From an uncultured Veillonella sp. (GTDB lineage: Bacteria; Bacillota; Negativicutes; Veillonellales; Veillonellaceae), in contig URQX01000001.1 of assembly GCA_900550175.1 (NCBI GenBank), positions 62,001-126,000 on the forward strand: DNA of 64,000 nt, written 5' to 3'. Made by a program: the position numbers and the translations under genes. The notes beneath the pieces are model-generated. The model searched no databases and was not told where the DNA came from. It saw only the letters and a program-made list of their open reading frames with translations. The first letter of the stretch is position 1. The number at the start of each line of letters is the position of its first letter. Below, piece by piece: positions 54,864-63,191 of the stretch.

Positions 54864-54892
54864 AATATACCATGAATGAGAAAATTTATCAA
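54864..54892 (-). promoter_or_regulatory. Promoter of the 31-aa ORF and possibly the metal ABC operon
   Basis: On the minus strand TTGATA (54892-54887) and TATATT (54869-54864) are separated by 17 nt. Downstream in the leader, CATATC-N5-GATATG (54821-54837) is a palindrome that could be a metal-regulator operator. Confidence 0.7.
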
Positions 54893-54971
54893 TAAGAAAA
54901 TATTCTTTAAATATTCATCTTTATTTAGTATGATATTATTCATAGACTTACAATAAATAAGGAGGCATATT

Positions 54972-55349
54972 ATGAATAAATTATTCCGATTCACTGCGGC
55001 GGCTTTACTTGTTGCATCCTTTGGCGTATTAGGTAACTATACAGCTGATGCGGCTAAGTTCTTAGAATCTCCGCGCGAAGTGGAAATTGTAAAACCTGAG
55101 TTGCCTGAGGTTCCTCAAACAGCTACAGTAGCGCCTAATATGCGTGTACGATTCTTGATTGATAAAAAAGGGAATGTAAAAAACGTATTCGTAGAACGTT
55201 CCTCTGGGTATGCACCAGTTGATGAAGCTGTGAAAAAAGCCATTCTACAATGGAAATTTACACCTGCTATCGGCGTAGACCAAAAGGCTCATGAATCTAT
55301 TATTGGGATGACAATTACTCTACCTAAACAAGCTGTAACAGCTAAATAA
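54972..55349 (+). CDS. Secreted TonB C-terminal-domain-like protein 1
   Basis: A 125-aa protein with a Sec signal (cleaved after ADA near residue 28) followed by a TonB-C-like domain: MRVRFLIDKKGNVKNVFVERSSGYAPVDEAVKKAILQWKFTPA. There is no N-terminal transmembrane anchor of the usual TonB kind and no proline-rich spacer, so it is likely free in the periplasm. GGAGG precedes the ATG. No exbB or exbD is nearby. A paralogue follows 10 bp later. Confidence 0.82.
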   Translation: MNKLFRFTAAALLVASFGVLGNYTADAAKFLESPREVEIVKPELPEVPQTATVAPNMRVRFLIDKKGNVKNVFVERSSGYAPVDEAVKKAILQWKFTPAIGVDQKAHESIIGMTITLPKQAVTAK

Positions 55350-55359
55350 GGAGAATGTG

Positions 55360-55707
55360 ATGAATAAAGTGTTGCGTTGTACTGTATTAAGCGCATTGTT
55401 TGCAACTAGTATGGTAGCCTCTGTGTTGGCGGCTCCATTTCAATTGCCTGTAGCAATATCTACACCATCTATAGATCAAATTAATATTGCTGGTTATGGC
55501 GATTCCATTCATAGTGCAGATGTGCGTTTTACAATTAATGAAGATGGCTCTGTAGGGGATATAGAGGTCGTAAAATCTAGTGGAGTTAGTGCTCTTGATG
55601 AGGCTCTTGTTGATAAAATCTCCACATGGCGATTTAATCCGGCTACAGATTCTAATGGTAACCCTGTGGCATCTTCTAAAACTGAATATATAGATTTTAG
55701 AAATTAA
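55360..55707 (+). CDS. Secreted TonB C-terminal-domain-like protein 2
   Basis: A 115-aa paralogue of the upstream gene. The signal peptide ends at LAA near residue 25, and the domain reads VRFTINEDGSVGDIEVVKSSGVSALDEALVDKISTWRFNPAT. A GTG at 55357 could add one residue, but the ATG at 55360 is preferred. AAGGAG overlaps the end of the first gene. Periplasmic; role unknown. Duplicated short TonB-like proteins are unusual outside energy-transducing clusters. Confidence 0.82.
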   Translation: MNKVLRCTVLSALFATSMVASVLAAPFQLPVAISTPSIDQINIAGYGDSIHSADVRFTINEDGSVGDIEVVKSSGVSALDEALVDKISTWRFNPATDSNGNPVASSKTEYIDFRN

Positions 55708-55710
55708 TAG

Positions 55711-55742
55711 AAGGCACTCATACATTGTATGGGTGCCTTTTT
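55711..55742 (+). terminator. Terminator after the TonB-like pair
   Basis: AAGGCACTCATAC / GTATGGGTGCCTT with one G-T wobble, a 3-nt loop and a T-run. Confidence 0.9.
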
Positions 55743-55874
55743 CTCAAATATATTTAAATGTGTATCTATAGCAACTGAAAATTACTTTCAAAATAGATAT
55801 AATAAAAGTATATTTAATATAGTAGTAATATATTGTAAATACTAATAGTCTTTAACCCGTGGAGGTATAAGCAT

Positions 55875-57500
55875 ATGTATCCATTAAAGCAAAAGCTAGA
55901 CATTAATAACGAACGGTACAGAATTATTGTATCTATTAAAGAGGATTATTTAGACGGCAAATTATCCTTAGAAGAGGGTAACCGTATTCTAAAAGAGAAG
56001 TTAGGTACTTGCACGCCTGATGAGTTTGCCTATGCAGAGCAAAGTTTGAAAGGTGTATATAAGGATGAAGAAATCCTAGATAAGATGGATGATCTATTGA
56101 ACTTATTTGACGGTGTGTTGGTGCGTGCCGAAAATGAGTACCCTGAAAATCATCCATTGTGGGTGTACTTAGAAGAAATTAATGCTGTTGAAAAGGTAGC
56201 TCTTGAAGCGGATGAATTGTTAAAGCAAGATAGGTTTATTAAAAATCCTTGGCTAGGGGTATTCGATTCCTTAGCACAATGGCGTATTCATCTATCTCGT
56301 AAACAAAATCAATTATATCCAATGCTTGAAGATCATGGATTTGATCGTCCTACCCGTATTATGTGGACCTTTGACGATGGTGTGCGTGATGCTATCTCTG
56401 CGTCTTATGCATTACTCCGTGAAGATAAATATGAAGAGTTTCTAACATCTGTACCAGATACATTGGCAAAACTTCGTGATTTAAACTCTAAAGAGTTAGA
56501 GGTTTTATTACCAACATCCTTTAAATTACTAAGCGATGAAGAATTTGTGCGCATGAGCAAAAATGATCATGAAATTGGTTATGCTATCATCAATACACCA
56601 GGTTTGTATGTAGTGCCAGGCATCAATGATTCTGCAGCACAACTAAATGACAATAACTCCGGTCAAAATGGTGCAGTATCTAACGAATTCTTAAACGATT
56701 TAGCAGGCCTATTGTCTAAATATGTTGGTCCTGTAGGTGGAGCACAAGTTGGTAAGGATGCTGTCCTCGATGTAGCTACTGGCAAATTAACATTAGAACA
56801 AATCAATCTACTGTTCCGTCATCTACCTGTTGATTTATCCTATGTAGATGAGAACGAACTCGTTAAGTTCTATAGCGATACGCCACATCGTATTTTCCCT
56901 CGCAGTGCTAATGTTATTGGCCGTGAGGTGAAGAATTGTCATCCCGCAAAATCTGTTCACGTAGTAGAAGAAATCGTTGAGAAGTTCCGTTCTGGTGAGC
57001 AAAGCCAAGCTGAATTTTGGATTAATAAACCAGGATTGTTTATCTATGTAATCTATACAGCAGTACGTGATGAACATGGTAAATTCCGCGGTGTCTTAGA
57101 AATGATGCAAGATTGCACTCATATACGTGAGCTTGAAGGATCTCGTACATTGTTGACATGGGATAAGACGGATTTTGTAGGAAATACAGATAATAATGGT
57201 AATGATAAATCCTTAGCTCAAGAGGCGGCAGAAGAGGTCGATGAAGAACCACTTACTACCGATGCAGATGGAAGATTCCATATCGATGCGAAGACTACTC
57301 TATCTAACTTGATTAAGCAAAGTCCTGAAGTGGTAGATTATTTGATTTCTTTGAATCCTAAATTTGAGAAGTTGAAAACACCGATGGTAAAGGTTATGGC
57401 TAAGGTGGCTACCATCAAGATGATTGCAGAGCGCGGTGATTTTGATGTAGATGATTTGATTGGTAAAATAGATGGCTTTATTAATAAAGCTAAAAAATAA
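55875..57500 (+). CDS. DUF438 / hemerythrin-like / PAS / DUF1858 regulatory-type protein
   Basis: A 541-aa cytoplasmic protein. The N-terminus to about residue 100 fits DUF438. A His/Glu-rich helical part follows (ENHPLWVYLEEINAVEKVALEADELL, RIHLSRKQNQLYPMLEDHGFDRP), typical of hemerythrin-like metal-binding domains. A PAS domain is at about 330-430 (FPRSANVIGREVKNCHPAKSVHVVEEIVEKFRSGE). The last 70 residues resemble DUF1858 (TLSNLIKQSPEVVDYLISLNPKF). Such proteins are thought to sense oxygen or NO in anaerobes, but no function is proven. Confidence 0.82.
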   Translation: MYPLKQKLDINNERYRIIVSIKEDYLDGKLSLEEGNRILKEKLGTCTPDEFAYAEQSLKGVYKDEEILDKMDDLLNLFDGVLVRAENEYPENHPLWVYLEEINAVEKVALEADELLKQDRFIKNPWLGVFDSLAQWRIHLSRKQNQLYPMLEDHGFDRPTRIMWTFDDGVRDAISASYALLREDKYEEFLTSVPDTLAKLRDLNSKELEVLLPTSFKLLSDEEFVRMSKNDHEIGYAIINTPGLYVVPGINDSAAQLNDNNSGQNGAVSNEFLNDLAGLLSKYVGPVGGAQVGKDAVLDVATGKLTLEQINLLFRHLPVDLSYVDENELVKFYSDTPHRIFPRSANVIGREVKNCHPAKSVHVVEEIVEKFRSGEQSQAEFWINKPGLFIYVIYTAVRDEHGKFRGVLEMMQDCTHIRELEGSRTLLTWDKTDFVGNTDNNGNDKSLAQEAAEEVDEEPLTTDADGRFHIDAKTTLSNLIKQSPEVVDYLISLNPKFEKLKTPMVKVMAKVATIKMIAERGDFDVDDLIGKIDGFINKAKK

Positions 57501-57688
57501 ATATGTTGCACTAATTCAAAATAAACATACAATAATTTCCTATAATTCATCTATTTTGTGTATACAAATTTGTCTGAAAAGGGTACAATAAAACATAATG
57601 AAAGTATTTGCCGAGGCAGTATTTTCTTATCTTAATTTACTTTTACAAGAGAAATTACGTATATATTAAAGGTGAGGATCTGGATACT

Positions 57689-59317
57689 ATGTCGACAAGA
57701 CGCGTTTGGAAGCAAAGTGAAATTAAAACAAACCCATTATTTTCTAAGATGCGCAGTACTATTGAAACTGCATTTTATGGAAACAATGTAACGCCTATTA
57801 CATCTGTGGCACAAGCGTACCAATTCGCCACTGAAGAACCTGGCGTTATCGTCCTCGATATGCCTGTACATAAACCATGCGAACAAGGTTTGCCTGCAGA
57901 TGCGAAGGTACTTGTTACAAACGACGGTAAAACTACAGGCCGCTATGCAAAAGCTCGTCGCATCATTGGCGATGAAGGCATTGATGAAGTAGAACTCGCT
58001 AATATTGCGCGTGATGCTGTTTATGATAGCCGTGGTAAAGAATGGATTTCTGCTGAAACTATTGTAGGCCTTGATAAAAAGTTCACAGCTCGTGCGCATT
58101 TGATGATTCCAAAAGATCACGCATCTATCTTGTATTCTTGGATTATGAACTTCAAGTTCTTTGATGCAGCTGTAAAAGAGTTCTACAATGACAGTGTAGA
58201 AATTCCAGAAGGCGATATCTATATCTATTCTGATCCTGATTATGTGGTACCAGGTCATCCAGGTGGGCTTGCTATTTTTGACCCAGCTCATAACTGCGCT
58301 ATGATTCTTGGTATGCGCTACTTTGGTGAGCATAAAAAAGGTACCCTTACATTGGCGTGGTCCTTGGCGAATCGTTTCGACTATGTAGCATGCCACGGCG
58401 GTATGAAACGTTACAATCTTGAGAATGGTAAAAGCTACACTATCGGTGTATTCGGCTTGTCCGGTTCTGGTAAATCCACATTAACTCATGAAAAACATGA
58501 TGGTCGTTATGATATTTCTATCTTGCATGACGATGCATATATCATCAATACTAATGACTTGAGTTCTATTGCTCTTGAACCTACATATTTCGACAAAATG
58601 CAAGATTACCCTGTGGAACATCCGGCTAATGAATTCTTGTTAACACTACAAAACGTAGGCGTAACTATGGATGAGGATGGCCGTAAGGTTGTGTTGGCTG
58701 AAGATGTGCGTAATAACAATGGTCGCGCTATTAAATCTCAATTCTGGACAGATAATCGTGTAAACTACGTAGATCAACCAGTTAATGCTATTGTATGGCT
58801 TATGAAGGATAAAACATTACCACCAATCCTTAAAATTGATGACCCTGTTTTGGCATCTACAATGGGTGCAACACTAGCTACACGTCGCTCTACTGCTGAA
58901 AAACTCGATGCTCACGTTGATCCAAATGCACTTGTTATCGAACCATATGCAAATCCATTCCGTACATATCCATTGGTTCGTGACTATGAAAGCTACAAAA
59001 AATTATTCTCTGAATGTGGTGTACAATGCTACATTATGAACACAGGCTTCTTCTTGGAAGACAAAATTCCTAAAGAGGTAACTCTTGATTTATTGGAACG
59101 TTTGGTAGAAGGTACATTGGACTTCAAACCATTCTATAAATATGAAAACCTCTCTTATGTTGAGGTTCCTGGTTTTGAACCACCATTCCAAGTGCGTGAA
59201 TACCATCACCAATTACACAAAGCTTTCGAGTTCCGCTATGACTATGTAGAAAAACTCATTGGTCATAAAAACGAATTGCCACAAGAAGTATTGGATGTAT
59301 TAAAAACGCTAATGTAA
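57689..59317 (+). CDS. pckA: Phosphoenolpyruvate carboxykinase (ATP)
   Basis: A 542-aa enzyme interconverting oxaloacetate and PEP. The P-loop kinase-1a motif is GLSGSGKST at 256-264, and the second metal motif is HDDAYI. GMRYFGEHKKGTLTL carries the paired lysines expected near the active site. The sequence differs somewhat from the enterobacterial type (GLSGSGKS for GLSGTGKT). ATG at 57689 is selected over the long upstream frame. In a lactate-fermenting anaerobe it would supply PEP for biosynthesis. Confidence 0.82.
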   Translation: MSTRRVWKQSEIKTNPLFSKMRSTIETAFYGNNVTPITSVAQAYQFATEEPGVIVLDMPVHKPCEQGLPADAKVLVTNDGKTTGRYAKARRIIGDEGIDEVELANIARDAVYDSRGKEWISAETIVGLDKKFTARAHLMIPKDHASILYSWIMNFKFFDAAVKEFYNDSVEIPEGDIYIYSDPDYVVPGHPGGLAIFDPAHNCAMILGMRYFGEHKKGTLTLAWSLANRFDYVACHGGMKRYNLENGKSYTIGVFGLSGSGKSTLTHEKHDGRYDISILHDDAYIINTNDLSSIALEPTYFDKMQDYPVEHPANEFLLTLQNVGVTMDEDGRKVVLAEDVRNNNGRAIKSQFWTDNRVNYVDQPVNAIVWLMKDKTLPPILKIDDPVLASTMGATLATRRSTAEKLDAHVDPNALVIEPYANPFRTYPLVRDYESYKKLFSECGVQCYIMNTGFFLEDKIPKEVTLDLLERLVEGTLDFKPFYKYENLSYVEVPGFEPPFQVREYHHQLHKAFEFRYDYVEKLIGHKNELPQEVLDVLKTLM

Positions 59318-59410
59318 TCTATTGTCGTTAATTATTCTGCAGTGAGTTCAATTAGTTTCATAGCTAGAGATTAATACTATAATACGATAAGGTGAATTAA
59401 ATACTTACAC

Positions 59411-59439
59411 AAAAGGCCTTCCCTAGGGAGGGCTTTTTT
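59411..59439 (+). terminator. Terminator after pckA
   Basis: An imperfect hairpin, AAAAGGCCTTCCC with GGGAGGGCTTTT, plus a run of six T. Confidence 0.8.
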
Positions 59440-59543
59440 GTGTACAATTTGCATACTTCTAGAGTAGATGTATTTAATATATCTTGTAATTTAGTAATAT
59501 ATAGTTATAATAAAATAATAATGTTTTGTTATAAGGTGTTTAT

Positions 59544-60449
59544 ATGGATATAAAGGATATTAAATATATAAGTACTATCGTCGAGATGGTATCATTTTCA
59601 AAGGCATCTAAAAAACTATATATTTCTCAGCCTGCATTAAGTCAAAGTATTCGTCGCATTGAGGCTGAATTAGGGGTGCCGTTATTTGCTCGAGATCGCA
59701 CAAAGGTTGTACCAACAGCTGCAGCGTTACAAATTGCTAAAGAGGGGATGCCTTTAGTTAGAAAGGTAGAGGCTTTAACGCAGTCTATCATTAATCAAGG
59801 GTCTGATGCGGCTTATCATGTGCGTATTGGCTTGTCTCAATTCTATGGTCATCATATGTTGGGCAAAACATTGAAGAGCTTTCAACAAATTGAACCGTCT
59901 TGGGAATTCCATGTGGTAGAGGGTGAGTCTCATTTTTTGGAACAACAAATTTGTGATGGTTTAGTAGACGTAGGGCTATTTCCAACGCCTATTTACTCTC
60001 AAGATCTTGAAAGTTATCCTGTATTAGATGAACAAATTTTATTGGCCATTAGTGTAGAAAATAAAAAGGCGATAGCCATTGCTGATTCGCTCATGACACC
60101 AGATGGTATACATGACATAGCACCATTTGGCGCGTTTCCGTTTATTCTGCTCCGAGAAGGTCTTAAGTTACGGACGTTGGTTAACCGTTTGTGTCAGGCT
60201 GAATCCTTTGTACCTAAAGCAGTTATTGGCTCTGAAAATCTGGATACTTGTAGATCCTTGGTGGAGGATGACTATGGTATTACATTCTTGCCAAGCACAT
60301 TAAATAGGAAGGGCGATGATGATAAAGTTAAATTTTATCCCCTTGCATCAAAACTGTGTTTCCGTCAATTAGTTCTTGTAGCGAGATCAGATAGAGCAAA
60401 GCGATTCCATTTGCCTGAAGTGGCAAATATTATGCAGAAATTCTTATAA
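59544..60449 (+). CDS. LysR-family transcriptional regulator
   Basis: A 301-aa LTTR with the HTH MVSFSKASKKLYISQPALSQSIRRIEAELGVPLFARDR and a periplasmic-binding-like effector domain. It stands alone between pckA and the CooS homologue. Which neighbour it controls is not clear. A typical divergent operator arrangement is absent. Confidence 0.88.
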   Translation: MDIKDIKYISTIVEMVSFSKASKKLYISQPALSQSIRRIEAELGVPLFARDRTKVVPTAAALQIAKEGMPLVRKVEALTQSIINQGSDAAYHVRIGLSQFYGHHMLGKTLKSFQQIEPSWEFHVVEGESHFLEQQICDGLVDVGLFPTPIYSQDLESYPVLDEQILLAISVENKKAIAIADSLMTPDGIHDIAPFGAFPFILLREGLKLRTLVNRLCQAESFVPKAVIGSENLDTCRSLVEDDYGITFLPSTLNRKGDDDKVKFYPLASKLCFRQLVLVARSDRAKRFHLPEVANIMQKFL

Positions 60450-60546
60450 ATCATACAAATGGAATATTAGAGTGTTTAGTACTACTTACGAATAATAATT
60501 CATATAAAACAATATCTAAAAATAGTATTCTATAGTTAAAAGAAGC

Positions 60547-60591
60547 TAAAAGAGGTTAATTCCCGTAAAATATAGGGATTAACCTCTTTTG
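60547..60591 (+). terminator. Terminator after the LysR gene
   Basis: AAAAGAGGTTAAT / ATTAACCTCTTTT with a further CCC/GGG pair above, T-run at the end. It separates the regulator from the CooS promoter. Confidence 0.9.
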
Positions 60592-60686
60592 GTTTATGAA
60601 AGGAAACTGAAAGTATCGAATTTGATAAATGTAGTTATTATAATAATTTATAAGCATAAATGGGTCAAAAATTTCTCAAAAAATAA

Positions 60687-60715
60687 TTGACAAATGTCCT
60701 GTCAAAAAATATACT
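60687..60715 (+). promoter_or_regulatory. Promoter of the CooS gene with overlapping palindrome
   Basis: A perfect TTGACA (60687) and TATACT (60710) with a 17-nt spacer. TTGACA-N7-TGTCAA (60687-60705) is an inverted repeat over the -35 element. It resembles the TTGAC/GTCAA half-sites of CRP/FNR-family regulators such as HcpR, so regulation by an NO, CO or redox sensor is possible. Confidence 0.75.
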
Positions 60716-60821
60716 TAAATTAGGTTAAAACATATTTAGGAGATAGGATTTAAAACCCACAAGTATGGTGGATTTAAAAAATAAAATAAAAGTAGAATAT
60801 GTTTTCTTATTATTGTTAGCT

Positions 60822-60835
60822 GGCCTACGTAGGCC
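60822..60835 (+). promoter_or_regulatory. Perfect 14-bp palindrome in the CooS leader
   Basis: GGCCTACGTAGGCC is a perfect palindrome a few bases before the TAGGAGG Shine-Dalgarno site (60838-60844) of the CooS gene. It could be an operator or, in RNA, a short hairpin or dimerisation site. Confidence 0.65.
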
Positions 60836-60850
60836 CCTAGGAGGTTTATT

Positions 60851-63022
60851 ATGAATAAAGATGTGGAAAACAAAAACACCCATGACCACAGCCATGGCGA
60901 ACATCATCACCATCATGATCATGACCATCATCACCATGACCATGACCACTGCCATTGTGGCGGTCACCATCACGATCACGACCATGATCACCATCATGAC
61001 CATGACCATAGTCATGGTAAAGCGTTGCCAACGGATAAATGGGTGCCACACACTCATGAACCAGGGGTACCTCATGAACATGGTGTAAATGACTACATGA
61101 AAGCCGTTGCGGAATACCGTAAAACTTGGCCTACAAAACAAGATGTTATCGAACAAACACCAGATCCAGCTGTGCGCGAAATGATTCTTCGCATGGAGCA
61201 AATTGGTTGTGATACAGTATTTGACCGCTTCGATAAACAACAACCACAATGTACTTTTGGTATTGCTGGCGTATGTTGTCGTATCTGCTTCATGGGTCCA
61301 TGTAAAATTACACCTAAGAGCCCTCGTGGTGTCTGCGGTGCTGATGCTGACCTTATCGTAGCTCGTAATATGACACGTGCTGCTGCAGGTGGCTTAACAC
61401 AACATGGTGCGCATGCTCGTGAAATCTTGATTTCCTTGAAAGCTGCTGCTAATGACCAATTGGATATTCCAATTTTAGGGGAAGAAAAAATCCGTACTGT
61501 ATGTAAAGCTTTCAACATCCCTGAAGAAGGTCGTTCCTTAAAAGAAGTGGCTAATGACTTGGCAGATGTTCTATTAGAAGATTTGAGCCGTGCATTGCCT
61601 GGCGAATATAAAACAATTACAGCGTTAGCTCCAGCTGAACGCCGTGAAGTTTGGAAAAATCTTGATATCTTGCCTATTTCTGCGTACAATGAAGCCTTTG
61701 ATGCATACCATCGTACATGCGTAGGTACAGATGGCGATTGGGAAAGCAACATGAAACAATTCTTGCGTTGTGGTCTTGCTTTCACATTCACTGGCGTAGT
61801 GGCAGCGGACATCGCAACAGATGCATTGTTCGGTCAAGGTGGTCGTCGTACATCCAAAGTTAACATCGGTGCCTTGAAAAAAGGTTATGTTAACATCGCT
61901 GTTCACGGTCATTTGCCTACATTAGTATCCCAAATTTGTACAATTGGTGCCTCTGAAGAGTACTTAGAAAAAGCAAAAGCTATCGGTGCTAAAGGTATTC
62001 AATTCTACGGTATCTGCTGCTCTGGTTTGTCCAGCATGTACCGCTACGAAAACGTTATTCCATTGTGTAATGCTATCGGTGCGGAACTTGTACTTGGTAC
62101 AGGCGCTCTTGATTGCTGGGTAGCTGACGTTCAAGACGTTTACCCTGCTATCATGGACGTAGCACGTTGCTTCAACACAAAAGTTATCACTACATCTGAT
62201 GCAGCTCGTTTACCAGGTGCAGAACACATTGGTTACGATCACCATCATACTAACTTGTCTGAAACAAAAGAATTGGCTCGCAAAATCTTGGATCGTGCTC
62301 TTGAAGCTCATGAATTGCGTAAAGGTATGCCTGTATTCATTCCGCCATACGAAATCACTGCTGAAGTTGGTTTCTCTCCAGAATCCACTGTTAAACATTA
62401 TGGTTCCTTCAAACCATTGGCAGAGGCTTTAAAATCTGGTAAAGTTCGTGGCATCGTAAACGTAGTAGGTTGTTCCAACCCTCGCGTTATCTACGAGAAA
62501 GCAACTGTAGATATCGTTGATACACTTATCAAAAATGGCTGTATCATCACAACAAACGGTTGTGCATCCTTCCCATTGATGAAACTTGGTTACTGTAATA
62601 CAGATGCTATTAAGAAATGTAGCCCTGCATTGCAAGAGTTCTTGGGCGATGATCAACCGCCAGTATGGCATGTTGGCGAATGTGTAGATAATGCACGTTC
62701 TTCTGGTATTTTTGCTGGTATCGCTGGTGAATTAGGTCTTAGCTTGCCACAAATGCCATTCGCTATGTCTAGCCCTGAATGGTCCAATGAAAAAGGTATT
62801 GATGCATCCCTTGGCTTCCGCTTGATGGGTATCAACTCTTACCACTGCGTTGAGCCACCTACACAAGGCTCTGATGCTGTTACAAAATGGCTTAAAGAAG
62901 ACACTAAGGATATCTTAGGTTCTGTTATGTATGTAAATACTGATCCTGCTAAAGTAGCTGAAAAAATCTTAGCTGATATCGATGCTAAACGCGCTGCTTT
63001 AGGTTGGGCTGAAGTAAAATAG
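60851..63022 (+). CDS. CooS-type carbon monoxide dehydrogenase homologue with His-rich N-terminus
   Basis: A 723-aa protein. Residues 1-78 are a metal-binding-like tail with 27 His between 11 and 55 (and C34, C36), followed by a complete CooS core. The core has D-cluster C134 and C142, B-cluster C143, C146, C151 and C162, and C-cluster ligands in VHGH (352-354), C390, C541, C571 and C611. K648 matches the catalytic Lys region. In the place of the C-cluster Cys of the DYQC motif this protein has D429 (ADVQD). Compared from memory with C. hydrogenoformans CooS-II, the rest aligns well. It is not followed by cooC or cooF. Confidence 0.85.
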   Translation: MNKDVENKNTHDHSHGEHHHHHDHDHHHHDHDHCHCGGHHHDHDHDHHHDHDHSHGKALPTDKWVPHTHEPGVPHEHGVNDYMKAVAEYRKTWPTKQDVIEQTPDPAVREMILRMEQIGCDTVFDRFDKQQPQCTFGIAGVCCRICFMGPCKITPKSPRGVCGADADLIVARNMTRAAAGGLTQHGAHAREILISLKAAANDQLDIPILGEEKIRTVCKAFNIPEEGRSLKEVANDLADVLLEDLSRALPGEYKTITALAPAERREVWKNLDILPISAYNEAFDAYHRTCVGTDGDWESNMKQFLRCGLAFTFTGVVAADIATDALFGQGGRRTSKVNIGALKKGYVNIAVHGHLPTLVSQICTIGASEEYLEKAKAIGAKGIQFYGICCSGLSSMYRYENVIPLCNAIGAELVLGTGALDCWVADVQDVYPAIMDVARCFNTKVITTSDAARLPGAEHIGYDHHHTNLSETKELARKILDRALEAHELRKGMPVFIPPYEITAEVGFSPESTVKHYGSFKPLAEALKSGKVRGIVNVVGCSNPRVIYEKATVDIVDTLIKNGCIITTNGCASFPLMKLGYCNTDAIKKCSPALQEFLGDDQPPVWHVGECVDNARSSGIFAGIAGELGLSLPQMPFAMSSPEWSNEKGIDASLGFRLMGINSYHCVEPPTQGSDAVTKWLKEDTKDILGSVMYVNTDPAKVAEKILADIDAKRAALGWAEVK

Positions 63023-63060
63023 TTTATCTTTTGATAGATAATAATTTGTAGTTACGTATA

Positions 63061-63120
63061 AAAACACCCTCTATAGATCTTATAGTTATTATGACTATTA
63101 GAATTAAGAGGGTGTTTTTT
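63061..63120 (+). terminator. Terminator after the CooS gene
   Basis: AAAACACCCTCT (63061) / AGAGGGTGTTTT (63107) with a 34-nt loop that can pair internally, followed by T. The T-run on the minus strand can also serve the convergent MBL gene. Confidence 0.82.
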
Positions 63121-63191
63121 ATTGTTTGTGGATATATTTTTTACTAGTCTTGTATTAGCCGTAGTATGATGTACTAATTGTTTTAGACCTA

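Noticed and set aside
57737..58396. Minus-strand ORF of 219 aa opposite pckA
   Set aside because: Shadow frame, cysteine- and isoleucine-rich, no RBS and no domain pattern.
60725..61249. Minus-strand ORF of 174 aa opposite the start of the CooS gene
   Set aside because: It is the antisense of the His/Asp repeat, giving a low-complexity Met/Val run with no RBS. The plus-strand frame has motifs and a Shine-Dalgarno site.
61093..61812. Minus-strand ORF of 239 aa inside the CooS gene
   Set aside because: Antisense of the conserved CooS cysteine and core region, no independent support.
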